Assembly: GCF_013415905.1 (NCBI RefSeq)
Contig: NZ_CP058909.1
Span: 2,976,001 to 3,040,000 of the forward strand
Origin: Halosimplex pelagicum
Lineage (GTDB): Archaea > Halobacteriota > Halobacteria > Halobacteriales > Haloarculaceae
DNA length: 64,000 bases
Direction: 5' to 3'
A program made the translations under genes and the position numbers. The notes under the pieces are model-generated. The model was not told the origin of the DNA and ran no database searches. It saw nothing but the letters and a program-made list of their open reading frames with translations. Below, piece after piece: positions 43,252 to 52,460 of this stretch (positions are counted from its first letter, which is position 1; each line of letters opens with the position of its first letter).

Positions 43252-43290
43252 GGCGGCCCGGTGGCGGCCCGGTGGCGGCCCGGTGGCGGC
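43252..43290 (+). repeat. 11-bp tandem repeat, 3.5 copies
   Basis: GGCGGCCCGGT occurs three times in a row (43252-43284) and is followed by the first six bases of a fourth copy. It lies in the 197-base gap between the OGG1-like gene and the DUF555 gene. The unit is about one helical turn long. Confidence 0.85.
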
Positions 43291-43374
43291 GAGCGGACGG
43301 CCGCCCCGGCCGGGGTGGTGTGTGTCGTGCTATCGAGGCGAACCTTCATGTCACTGCGAGGCGAAGGCGGGCAC

Positions 43375-43887
43375 ATGAACTGCAGAGTTGTCGTCGAGGC
43401 CGCCGTCCCCGTCTACGACGTCGAGACGGCGGACGAGGCGGTCCGGATCGCCATCTCGAAGACGGGCGAGATGCTCAATCCGGACCTCAACTACGTCGAG
43501 ATCAACATGGGCGAGCGGTCGTGTCCCCACTGCGGCGAGGAGCTCGAACCCGCCTTCCTCGCCGCCGACGAGAGCCTCGTCGCGCTCGAACTGGAGATAA
43601 CGGTCTTCAACGTCGAGCGCGAGGAGCACGCCGCCCGGATCGCGCGCAAGGAGATCGGGCAACGGCTGGAGAACATCCCGCTCGAAGTGCTCGAGATCGA
43701 GCAGACCGACGACGGAGACGACGAGGACGAGGACGACAACACGTCGGCGGACGACACCGGATCGGAGTCGGGCGGGGACGAGTCGGCCGACGAGGGGTCG
43801 TCCGGAGAACGCGGTGACGGGGGGTCGACCGACGAGCGCGGCGACGACGTGCTGCCGGAGTTCGAGGAGCTCATCGACGAGTCCTAG
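43375..43887 (+). CDS. DUF555/UPF0212 family protein with acidic tail
   Basis: A 170-residue protein. The first 115 residues are the DUF555 core (MNCRVVVEAAVPVYDVETADEAVRIAIS) with a CPHC pair at Cys50/Cys53, likely part of a zinc site. From residue about 117 a low-complexity tail of Asp, Glu, Gly and Ser follows, ending in FEELIDES. The family is archaeal and uncharacterised. The tail is longer than in non-halophiles as far as I recall. ATG 43375 is the family start; the longer GTG frame runs over the tandem repeat. Confidence 0.88.
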   Translation: MNCRVVVEAAVPVYDVETADEAVRIAISKTGEMLNPDLNYVEINMGERSCPHCGEELEPAFLAADESLVALELEITVFNVEREEHAARIARKEIGQRLENIPLEVLEIEQTDDGDDEDEDDNTSADDTGSESGGDESADEGSSGERGDGGSTDERGDDVLPEFEELIDES

Positions 43888-44017
43888 CGGCACTCGACGC
43901 CTGCAGTTCACTGTTTTCGCGGTCCGAGAAACGTCGATCGACTCGCGCGCGAGACGGATCGAGAACGAGAGGGCGGCGGCTGGGCGGTCGTGAGTACGAC
44001 AGAACGGAACGGTTCGT

Positions 44018-44254
44018 TCAGTCGGCGGAGGCCGGAACGCGCTCGCGCGTCTCCGTCTCCATCTCGGACGTGATGCCCTTCGCCAGGGCGAAAACGGCGT
44101 TCTTGTGGTCGGTCTTCGATTTGTGGATCGAGGTCGGTCGCACCCCCAGAGAGGTGTACTCGTCGTGTTCTACCTCCTCGCCTGTGTCCATCTCGTAGTG
44201 ATTCTCCACCTGAGCAAGCAGGCCGTGAAGGTGAATGAGCTCCTGCTTTTTCAT
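44018..44254 (-). CDS. UPF0058 family protein
   Basis: A 78-residue helical protein with the family start MKKQELIHLHGLLAQVENHYE and the segment SLGVRPTSIHKSKTDHKNAVFALA. UPF0058 is an archaeal family of unknown function. The ATG at 44254 is chosen over a TTG two codons earlier. A TTTTTAAG box (about 44319-44326) is a promoter candidate on the minus strand. Confidence 0.88.
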   Translation of the reverse strand: MKKQELIHLHGLLAQVENHYEMDTGEEVEHDEYTSLGVRPTSIHKSKTDHKNAVFALAKGITSEMETETRERVPASAD

Positions 44255-44567
44255 AGTCAACCGGTCCTAACCACTGGAGGTTAATAGTAGTATCCTGAGT
44301 CGCGTTAACACACACCTGCTTAAAAACCGTGTACAAAAGGCTCTCGATATCGGTTTCGGGGGTCGCCTCCGATCGGGGGTGGGCTCGCCGACGGGGGGTT
44401 TCGGTAGCGGTCGGCGACGGGATCCGGTGGCGGTTAGTGGGAGTTTCGACGACCGTCGACTGCGGGTGTCGGGCCGACACGAAGCCGTCGCGGTGGGGAA
44501 CGCGCGGTCCGGTCGGGACGGCCGCGGGGTTGAAAGACTTTTAGGCGGGGACGGGCTTCTCACGGGT
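44255..44567. promoter_or_regulatory. 313-base divergent intergenic region
   Basis: No gene is seen. The left part is AT-rich (TTAATAGTAGTATCC, CTTAAAAACC) and probably holds the UPF0058 promoter. The middle is G-rich on the plus strand (runs of 5-6 G at 44360-44399) without canonical quadruplex spacing. AAGACTTTTAGG at 44534-44545 is a TATA candidate for aIF2 beta. Confidence 0.5.
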
Positions 44568-44972
44568 ATGGACTACGACGACATGCTCGACCGGGCGATG
44601 GAGGAGACGCCGGAGATCGAGGGGAGCTCCGACCGATTCGAGGTGCCGGACCCGAACATCCGCCAGGAGGGGAACGTGACGGTCTACGAGAACTTCCAGG
44701 ACACCTGCGACCGCCTCGGCCGCGAGGACGACCACGTCATGCAGTTCCTCCAGAACGAGCTGGGGACCAGCGGGCACATCGACGAGAGCGGGCGCGCGCG
44801 CCTGACCGGCGAGTTCAGCGACCGGCGGGTCACCAACGCCATCGACGAGTACGCCGAGGAGTTCGTCCTCTGCTCGGAGTGCGGGCTCCCCGACACGCAC
44901 TTCGAGCGCGAGGGCGGGGTGCTCCTCCTGCGGTGTGAGGCCTGCGGCGCGCGGTCGGCGACGAGCGGCTAA
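44568..44972 (+). CDS. eif2b: Translation initiation factor aIF2 beta
   Basis: A 134-residue subunit of the archaeal initiation factor that brings Met-tRNA to the small subunit. FEVPDPNIRQEGNVTVYENFQD is followed by the alpha-beta core (QFLQNELGTSGHIDESGRARLTGEF). The zinc ribbon is Cys102, 105, 123 and 126. Its stop overlaps by 3 bases the end of the convergent zinc protein gene. Confidence 0.95.
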   Translation: MDYDDMLDRAMEETPEIEGSSDRFEVPDPNIRQEGNVTVYENFQDTCDRLGREDDHVMQFLQNELGTSGHIDESGRARLTGEFSDRRVTNAIDEYAEEFVLCSECGLPDTHFEREGGVLLLRCEACGARSATSG

Positions 44973-45148
44973 CCGAGACTCTTCAGCGTCTGCAGGTCGC
45001 GGTCGGTCCGCGTGAACTCCGCGAGCCGCCGGCTCGCGTGACAGTTGGGGCAGTGATAGAGGGCCGTGTGTTCGGGGAGATCCGTCGGCGTCGACTCCCA
45101 GTCTTTGGTACACTCGGGACAGAGCAGTCGGACGTACGCTTCCTCCAT
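44969..45148 (-). CDS. Small zinc-ribbon protein
   Basis: A 59-residue protein with two CxxC pairs, Cys10/13 and Cys33/36 (CPEC and CPNC), spaced as in a zinc ribbon. The C-terminus (FTRTDRDLQTLKSLG) is helical. Upstream in-frame codons exist, but MEEAYVRLLCPEC is the compact start. Function is unknown; it may bind nucleic acid. Its stop overlaps the aIF2 beta stop tail to tail. Confidence 0.75.
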   Translation of the reverse strand: MEEAYVRLLCPECTKDWESTPTDLPEHTALYHCPNCHASRRLAEFTRTDRDLQTLKSLG

Positions 45149-45239
45149 GCGTGATATCAACACACACGACGAGTACAAAAAGACTAGTGCGGCGGGCGCG
45201 GCGAGCGACGGGTGGCGTCGAGCCGACGGAGCCGGCCGA

Positions 45240-46220
45240 TCAGGCCGGGGCGTCGACGGATTCGAGGAGTTCCTTGTAGCGATTTCGAATGGTGACCTCG
45301 GAGATGTTGGCCACCTCGCTGACCTCGCTCTGGGTGACCTTCTCGTTGGTCAGCAGGGCGGCGGCGTACACCGCGGCGGCGGCGAGGCCGACCGGGCTCT
45401 TCCCGCTGAGGATCCCCTGGTCGCGCGCGCTCTCGATGAGCTCGCGCGCCCGGCGCTCGGTGTCGTCGCTGAGCGCGAGGTCCGAGACGAACCGCGGGAG
45501 GTAGCTCTCGGGGTCGGCCGGCTTGATCTCCAGGTTCAGCTCGCGGACGACGTAGCGGTACGTCCGCGTGAGCTCCATCTTCTCGACGCGGGAGACGGCC
45601 GTCATCTCGTCGAGGCTGCGCGGCGTGTTGGCCTGGCGGGCGGCGGCGTACAGCGCCGACGTGGCCACGCCCTCGATGGAGCGGCCGGGCAGGAGGTTCT
45701 CCTCCAGCGCGCGGCGGTAGATGACACTGGCAGTCTCCCGGACCGTCTTCGGGAGGCCCAGCGCGCTCGCCATGCGGTCGATCTCGCCCAGGGCCTGCTT
45801 GAGGTTGCGCTCCTTCGAGTCGCGGGTTCGGAACCGCTCGTTCCAGGTGCGCAGCCGCTGCATCTTCTGGCGCTGGTTCGACGACAGCGAGTTGCCGTAT
45901 GCGTCCTTGTTCTGCCAGCCGATGTTGGTCGAGAGGCCCTTGTCGTGCATCATGTTCGTCGTCGGCGCGCCGACGCGGGACTTCTCGTCCTTCTCTGAGG
46001 GGTTGAACGCGCGCCACTCGGGCCCGCGGTCGATCTCGTCCTCGTCGACGACCAGTCCACACTCCGAACAGACGGTCTCGCCGTGCTCGGTGTCCGCGTC
46101 GACCCGACCGCCGCACTCCGGGCACTCCTGTTCGCGCTCGCTCGTCGACTCCTCCTGCTCCTCTCGCAGCCGTTCGCTCGCCTGTTCCTCGGCGCCGGTT
46201 CGAATTGTCGTGTCGCTCAT
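45240..46220 (-). CDS. tfb: Transcription initiation factor TFB
   Basis: A 326-residue general factor. The N-terminal zinc ribbon (Cys33, 36, 51, 54) is followed by the B-reader/linker DRGPEWRAFNPSEKDEKSRVGAP. Two cyclin repeats come next (LGLPKTVRETASVIYRRALEENLLPGRS and SESYLPRF-type to KSPVGLAAAAVYAAALL). The helix-turn-helix TQSEVSEVANISEVTIRNRYKELL at the end contacts BRE. Haloarchaea carry several TFBs; which paralogue this is cannot be told. Two TATA-like boxes lie upstream, at 46257-46266 and about 46305-46313. Confidence 0.97.
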   Translation of the reverse strand: MSDTTIRTGAEEQASERLREEQEESTSEREQECPECGGRVDADTEHGETVCSECGLVVDEDEIDRGPEWRAFNPSEKDEKSRVGAPTTNMMHDKGLSTNIGWQNKDAYGNSLSSNQRQKMQRLRTWNERFRTRDSKERNLKQALGEIDRMASALGLPKTVRETASVIYRRALEENLLPGRSIEGVATSALYAAARQANTPRSLDEMTAVSRVEKMELTRTYRYVVRELNLEIKPADPESYLPRFVSDLALSDDTERRARELIESARDQGILSGKSPVGLAAAAVYAAALLTNEKVTQSEVSEVANISEVTIRNRYKELLESVDAPA

Positions 46221-46256
46221 GATTGGTCTCCGGAGCGGCTCACCGGTGGCGAAAGC

Positions 46257-46266
46257 CATAAAAATC
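46257..46266 (-). promoter_or_regulatory. TATA box of tfb
   Basis: The minus strand reads GATTTTTATG 37-46 bases before the tfb ATG. A second candidate (GCTTTAAGTAG) lies about 45 bases further upstream. The next plus-side gap to 46489 holds no gene. Confidence 0.5.
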
Positions 46267-46489
46267 CGATGCCGCGCTTCCTAACACTACGTAAGCCCGA
46301 AAACTACTTAAAGCTTTCGACAATCCAAGTGTGTGGCTCGATCACAAATCGCAGGATAGCGGGGAAATCGCTCCGGATTCCGGCGGTTCCGCGGTGGAGC
46401 GGCAGGTGGGGGTTGTCGTGGATCCGGGACCGATCCGCAGTGACAGTGGCGGGGGCGTGCCGGGCGGTGGGACGGGACCGGGGAGGGCG

Positions 46490-47086
46490 TCAGGCGCGTT
46501 CGACGCGCAGGAGCATGGCGGCGAACACCCACATGAAGAGGGCGCCGACGGGGACGGTCGGCTGGTGCTGGAAGAACATGGCGGTGGAGACGGAGAACGC
46601 GACCGCGAGCACCGCGAAGCAGGCGCCGAACACCCGGACGGGGTCGAGCGTCAGTCGGGCCGCGACGGCCGCCGGGACGGCGTCGGCGAGCGCGTCCGGG
46701 ACCGCGTCAGCGACCCGCACCTCGGCCCGCTCGGCGGCGGCTTCGAGCCACTCGTCGTGCGCGTAGTAGACGACGCTCAGCAGGAGCATGCAGCCGAAGA
46801 AGGCGGCGGTCGCGAGCCAGAGCCGCCCCTCGGGAACCTGATTGGTCGGGACGAACCCGGGGATCTCGAAGACGAACTGGACGAGCCCGTCCAGCGACTG
46901 CCGACCCAGTGCGATCCCGAACAGGTAGTGAAACTGGAGGAAGACGAAGCGGATGTTGACGACGGTGAAGGTGCCGTCGATCCACGAGGGCGACTCCCGC
47001 AGCACCGAGACCGACCACGGCAGGAGGGCGGTCAGCCAGGTCGCGAGGACTGCCAGTTCGCCGGCGTACTCCGAGCGGACCCACAT
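46490..47086 (-). CDS. Haloarchaeal membrane protein, hypothetical
   Basis: A 198-residue protein with four probable membrane segments (residues about 10-28, 47-65, 92-108 and 152-190 in two parts) and a charged loop (AAERAEVRVADAVPDALADAVP). The N-terminus MWVRSEYAGELAVLATWLTALLPWSV looks like a known but unnamed haloarchaeal family. No function can be assigned. It has a normal codon bias. Confidence 0.7.
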   Translation of the reverse strand: MWVRSEYAGELAVLATWLTALLPWSVSVLRESPSWIDGTFTVVNIRFVFLQFHYLFGIALGRQSLDGLVQFVFEIPGFVPTNQVPEGRLWLATAAFFGCMLLLSVVYYAHDEWLEAAAERAEVRVADAVPDALADAVPAAVAARLTLDPVRVFGACFAVLAVAFSVSTAMFFQHQPTVPVGALFMWVFAAMLLRVERA

Positions 47087-47264
47087 GGTCTGGGAGACCC
47101 GGCGTCGCCGCGGGTATAAAAGCTACCGGCTCCGCGAGCGGAACGTGGTGGGCGGCGCGCGATAGCCCGGAGTCGCGTCGAGCGGCGGGCGCGGTCGTCG
47201 GTCGCGGAGCGGGCGCGCTCGGCGTTACGTTCATGCACGCCCGTTCCCTAGTGGCAGGTATCGA

Positions 47265-47720
47265 ATGAGGCGCGATTACGTCACGCTGGAACTCCGTCAC
47301 GTCGACCGGGACGGCGACCGCCTGCCCGCGGCCGTGTTGGCCTACGACGGCCCGTCGGACCTCCTCGAGGAGCGCCTCACGGACGCCGGGGGTGAGCCGC
47401 TGGACCGCGAGCGCGTCGACGTCGCGTTCCGCCTGCGGAGCGCCGACGACGACGACGCGACCGGCGTCTTCAGTCTCACCAACCGGATGACCGGGGAGTT
47501 CGTCGTCGAGGTCAACGCCGACGCGGAGTCGGTGCGGGAGCTCGTCGACGCCGCCCGCCGGGACGACGACCCCGACGACGCCGACGGCTGCTACCGCGTC
47601 GTCGTCGAGCGCGACGGCGAGACGGTCGCCAGCTACGAGAAACGGACCCTGCTCGTCTACGACGACGAGGGGAGTCTCCTCCGACAGCACAGCCTCATCC
47701 CCAGCGGCGTCGAGCTGTAG
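47265..47720 (+). CDS. DUF5793-like haloarchaeal protein
   Basis: A 151-residue acidic soluble protein, MRRDYVTLELRHVDRDGD at the start. The alternating strands (VDVAFRLRS, TGVFSLTNRMTGEFVVEVNAD, CYRVVVERDGETVASYEKRTLLVYD) suggest a beta-sandwich. It resembles the haloarchaeal DUF5793 group. No catalytic or binding motif is seen. It converges on the sirtuin gene. Confidence 0.7.
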   Translation: MRRDYVTLELRHVDRDGDRLPAAVLAYDGPSDLLEERLTDAGGEPLDRERVDVAFRLRSADDDDATGVFSLTNRMTGEFVVEVNADAESVRELVDAARRDDDPDDADGCYRVVVERDGETVASYEKRTLLVYDDEGSLLRQHSLIPSGVEL

Positions 47721-47769
47721 CCACTCTTGGGATCGCAGCGCCACCCCTCCGACTCTCCGGCCGACCGTC

Positions 47770-48609
47770 CTACCCGTCGAGCGCCGCGACCAGCGCCGGC
47801 AGCGCCTCGGTCGCGTCCGCCCGGAGGTCGTAGTCGGCTCGCTCGTCGTACTTGGTCGGGTCGAGGTTGACGACGGCGAGCGTCGCTCCCGACTCCGCGG
47901 CGATCTCGGGCAGTAGCGCCGCCGGCCGCACCGTCAGCGACGACCCCACGGCCAGGAACACGTCGGCGCGCCGCGCGGCGGCCTGGGCCCGGTCGAACGC
48001 CTCGTCCGGGAGCGGCTCCCCGAACAGCACCACGTCCGGCCTGAGGACGCCGCCGCAGTCGCAGGCCGGCGGTCGCTCCCCGTCGCGGACGCGCTCCCAG
48101 ACGGGGTCGGCCGGCTGGGTCGCGCCGCAGCGGTCGCACGCCACGCGAGCGCTCGTCCCGTGGAGCTCGACCACCGACTCCGACCCCGCGGCCGCGTGCA
48201 GTCCGTCGACGTTCTGCGTGAGGAGGGTGTCGAGGTGGCCCCCCGCTTCGAGCGTCGCCAGCGCCTCGTGGGCCGCGTTGGGTTCGACGCCGCCGCCGTA
48301 CAGCGTCTCCCGGAGCGAGAGTCGGTCGGTCCAGAACCCTTCCGGGTCGGCGTCGAAGCGCCGCCGGTGGAAGTCGGCGGGGTCGTGGGTCTCCCAGACG
48401 GGGTCGGGGCCGTCGTCGCTCGACTCGCCGCGGAACGGCGGGATCCCGGACGGGACGCTCACGCCCGCGCCGGTGAGCGCGACGACTCGCTCGGCCGCCG
48501 CGACCTCGCTCGCCAGCGCCGACAGCGCCGCGTCGTTCGCCTCCGCGGGGTCGACCGCGTCGGCCGTCCCGACCGCCTCGTTCGCGTCCGCCGCGTCGTC
48601 TCCGTCCAT
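47770..48609 (-). CDS. NAD-dependent sirtuin deacylase
   Basis: A 279-residue SIR2-family enzyme that uses NAD to remove acyl groups from lysines. GAGVSVPSGIPPFRG (47-61) and TQNVDGLH (131-138) bind NAD, His150 (VELHGT) is catalytic, and Cys158, 161, 183 and 185 form the zinc site. The first 35 residues are an Asp/Ala-rich extension. The ATG at 48609 gives the shortest good protein; the frame stays open 71 codons more over the G-rich region upstream. Likely targets in archaea include chromatin proteins, by inference. Confidence 0.93.
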   Translation of the reverse strand: MDGDDAADANEAVGTADAVDPAEANDAALSALASEVAAAERVVALTGAGVSVPSGIPPFRGESSDDGPDPVWETHDPADFHRRRFDADPEGFWTDRLSLRETLYGGGVEPNAAHEALATLEAGGHLDTLLTQNVDGLHAAAGSESVVELHGTSARVACDRCGATQPADPVWERVRDGERPPACDCGGVLRPDVVLFGEPLPDEAFDRAQAAARRADVFLAVGSSLTVRPAALLPEIAAESGATLAVVNLDPTKYDERADYDLRADATEALPALVAALDG

Positions 48610-48755
48610 GTCTCCGCCGACGGGCGAGACCGGGAAAAGTCGCTCGTCGAGCGACGGAGCACTTCGAGTCGGCGCGACCGCTGGCGAGTGGGAGGACGGA
48701 ACGGAAAGTGGGAGAGGAAAGCCGGTGCGGCAGGTGGGTGGTAGAACGGCGGAAT

Positions 48756-48771
48756 GGGTGGGTGGGGTGGG
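48756..48771 (+). other. Canonical G-quadruplex motif with single-T loops
   Basis: GGG-T-GGG-T-GGGG-T-GGG, within a longer purine-rich run (48690-48780). Single-base loops give the most stable parallel quadruplexes. It sits in the 323-base divergent region between the sirtuin gene and sucC. The rest of that region holds a GGCGCCGTCCGGCGCC hairpin (48780-48795) and the sucC promoter. Confidence 0.75.
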
Positions 48772-48898
48772 TAGTGTGCGGCGCCGTCCGGCGCCGACAC
48801 GCGTGATCGGTTCTGCCGGCAATAAATGCCTTGTGTGCCAATTTTCGTGAACGATACTTGCCGGTGTACTTAATTCGGAGCCGGTCGATACCGTCGGG

Positions 48899-48906
48899 AT
48901 TTAAGC
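48899..48906 (+). promoter_or_regulatory. TATA box of sucCD
   Basis: ATTTAAGC lies 27-34 bases before the sucC ATG at 48933, so the mRNA is probably leaderless. Confidence 0.65.
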
Positions 48907-48932
48907 GCTCGCCGGCCGCGAGTTCGAGTGAC

Positions 48933-50080
<1,148 letters not shown>

Positions 50081-50084
<4 letters not shown>

Positions 50085-50953
50085 GTGTCCTGGTCGACGA
50101 AGACAGCCGCGTTATCGTGCAGGGTATCACCGGCGGTGAGGGCAAGTTCCACACCGAACAGATGATCGAGTACGGGACGAACGTCGTCGCCGGCGCCGTC
50201 CCCGGCAAGGGCGGCCAGGAGGTCGCGGGCGTCCCCGTCTACGACACCGTCGCCGAGGCCGCTGAGGCCGAAGACGCCGACACCTCCGTCGTCTTCGTCC
50301 CGCCGGCGTTCGCCGGCGACGCCTGCTTCGAGGCGCTCGGCGTCGACGAACTCGACCTCGTGGTGACCATCACCGAAGGCATCCCGACCCAGGACGTGTC
50401 GCGGGTCTACCGTCGCCTGCAGGAGACCGACGCCTACCTCGTCGGCCCGAACTGCCCCGGCGTCATCACCCCCGGCGAGGCCAAGCTCGGCATCCTGCCG
50501 GGCAACATCTTCGAGGCCGGCCGCGTCGGCCTCGTCTCCCGCTCGGGCACCCTGACCTACCAGGTCGTCGACAGCCTCACCCAGCGCGGTATCGGCCAGT
50601 CGACCGCCATCGGTATCGGCGGCGACCCGATCATCGGCACCTCGTTCGTCGAGGCGCTCGCGCTGTTCGAACAGGACGACAAGACGGACGCGGTCGTCAT
50701 GTGCGGCGAGATCGGCGGCGAGGACGAGGAGGAGGCCGCCGCGTACATCGACGAGTACATGACCACGCCGGTGGCCGGCTTCATCGCCGGTCGCACCGCC
50801 CCGCCGGGCAAGCGCATGGGCCACGCGGGCGCCATCGTCTCCGGCTCGGGCACCGGCACCGCCCAGTCGAAGATCGACGCGCTCGAATCCGCGGGCGCCC
50901 CCGTCGGCGACACCCCCGAGGAAGTCGTCGACAACGTCGAAGACCTGCTGTAG
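50081..50953 (+). CDS. sucD: Succinyl-CoA synthetase alpha subunit
   Basis: A 290-residue subunit with an N-terminal CoA-binding Rossmann domain ([26 protein letters not shown]) and a ligase domain with [17 protein letters not shown]. His248 in [12 protein letters not shown] is the phosphorylated residue. Together with SucC it makes ATP from succinyl-CoA. The 4-base overlap with sucC favours equal production. Confidence 0.97.
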
Positions 50954-51049
50954 CGGTTCCGTTCTTCTCCGTTTCTGCGGTCGTCTCCGACGATAACAGG
51001 CCACGACGACAGGAAGGTTTATTCGACGACACGTCGAATACCCGTCACG

Positions 51050-51451
51050 ATGGCCGTCCTCCCCGACGACTGGGCCGAACCGGATTCACCCGCCGGGACG
51101 CTCGTCGACCTCGGCTGGCTAGCGCTGTGTCTGATCGGGTTCGGCGCGCTCGCGCTCGTCGAACCGCTGTTCTTCGAGGTCCCCCTGACGACGACGCGGG
51201 TCGTCGTCTCCGTCCTCGTCGGTGTTCCCCTCGCGGTCGCGCTCGTCGGACTCTTCAGCGAGAGCGAGCGCGTCCGCACTTACTGGACCGGGAACGCAAC
51301 TCGGCGGTTCGTCGCTCTGTTCGCGTTCATCATGGCGATGCAACTGGCCCTGCGACTCGCTCCCGGGTGGACGGTCCTCGTGACGCTCGCGACCGCGGTC
51401 GCCGCGGTCCCGGTGCGGGTAGCCGCGTACTATCGCCACCGCGAGCGATAG
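51050..51451 (+). CDS. Small four-helix membrane protein, hypothetical
   Basis: A 133-residue protein with four hydrophobic segments (LGWLALCLIGFGALALVEPLFF, VVVSVLVGVPLAVALVGLF, FVALFAFIMAMQLALRLA, VLVTLATAVAAVPVRVAAYY) and a short basic tail. No family is recognised. GGTTTATTCGAC about 30 bases before the ATG is a TATA candidate, so it probably has its own leaderless mRNA. Confidence 0.65.
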   Translation: MAVLPDDWAEPDSPAGTLVDLGWLALCLIGFGALALVEPLFFEVPLTTTRVVVSVLVGVPLAVALVGLFSESERVRTYWTGNATRRFVALFAFIMAMQLALRLAPGWTVLVTLATAVAAVPVRVAAYYRHRER

Positions 51452-51516
51452 GCAGCGACGCCGCGAGCGGTGCGAGCCGCCGACGCCTCTTTCACCGCGC
51501 CGCCCCAACTCGACGT

Positions 51517-52389
51517 GTGATAGTCGCCGAGACGGACGAGGGCTACCAGTTCGTCACCCAGCCCGACCACGCCGCCCTCGCGGGGCAGTTCGCCGACGCC
51601 TGGGGCTCGCCGTCGTTCGACCGCCCCGACCCCTTCGAGCCGCTGGTTCTCGCGGCCTACGCACACGACACGGGCTGGCGGACCTACGACCGCCGGCCAC
51701 ACCTCGTCGACGGCGAACCGGTCGACTTCCGCGAGATGCCCGCGGATGTCTGGATCGCCCTCTACGACGAGGGGATCGACGCCGTCGCCGGGATGGACGC
51801 CTACGCCGGGCTGCTCGTCTCGATGCACGGCGCCGGCCTGCGGAACCGCCGGTACGGTCTCTCCCCCGAGTGGCCCGAGACGCCCGACGAGTACCGCGAG
51901 TTCGTCGACCGCGAACACCGCCGCCAGCGCCGACTGCTCGACGGCCTGCTGGACGACGGGAGCGATACCACCGACGACGATCGGGACTCGCCCGTGGTCG
52001 AGGCCGACCGCGACCTGCTCCGCTCGCTCCACGCCGACCGACGAGTGCCCGACGACTACGACAGTCGGCTGTGGGCTGACTACCGCCGACTCCAGGCGTG
52101 GGACACCCTCTCGCTGTCGTTCTGTATCACAGACGATCCGCCCGGATACGGGGAGGTCGGGGCCGTCCCGACGAGCGGACCGCGCGACGAGGCGACGCTG
52201 TCGGTGACCCGCGTCGGAGCCGGCGAGTTCACCGTCGACCCCTATCCGTTCGACGAGTCGCCGTTGGTCGTCACCGTCCCCGTCCGGACCGTCACGGCGC
52301 CCGTCGTCGACGAGTCGTCGCTCGCGCGAGCGTACTACGCCGCGGGCCGCGAGACGCGGCGGCTCACGCTGCGGCGTGTCGCGGAGTGA
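51517..52389 (+). CDS. DUF3891 family protein
   Basis: A 290-residue soluble protein that starts at GTG 51517. The family start is TDEGYQFVTQPDHAALAGQFADAWG, followed by AYAHDTGWRTYDRRPHL and VSMHGAGLRNRRYGL. Several conserved histidines (His19, His54, His115 region) suggest a metal- or phosphate-binding site of the HD-like type, which is inference. The function of DUF3891 is not established. Confidence 0.82.
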   Translation: MIVAETDEGYQFVTQPDHAALAGQFADAWGSPSFDRPDPFEPLVLAAYAHDTGWRTYDRRPHLVDGEPVDFREMPADVWIALYDEGIDAVAGMDAYAGLLVSMHGAGLRNRRYGLSPEWPETPDEYREFVDREHRRQRRLLDGLLDDGSDTTDDDRDSPVVEADRDLLRSLHADRRVPDDYDSRLWADYRRLQAWDTLSLSFCITDDPPGYGEVGAVPTSGPRDEATLSVTRVGAGEFTVDPYPFDESPLVVTVPVRTVTAPVVDESSLARAYYAAGRETRRLTLRRVAE

Positions 52390-52460
52390 CCGCTCGACGG
52401 GGTCGGGTGCGAGCCACACGCTTATTACCGACCGGCCGCCCCTTCTGACAGGGGGATATC

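Noticed and set aside
44360..44399. Possible second G-quadruplex in the aIF2 beta upstream region
   Set aside because: The G-runs are long but the loops between them (9-12 bases) exceed the usual limit.
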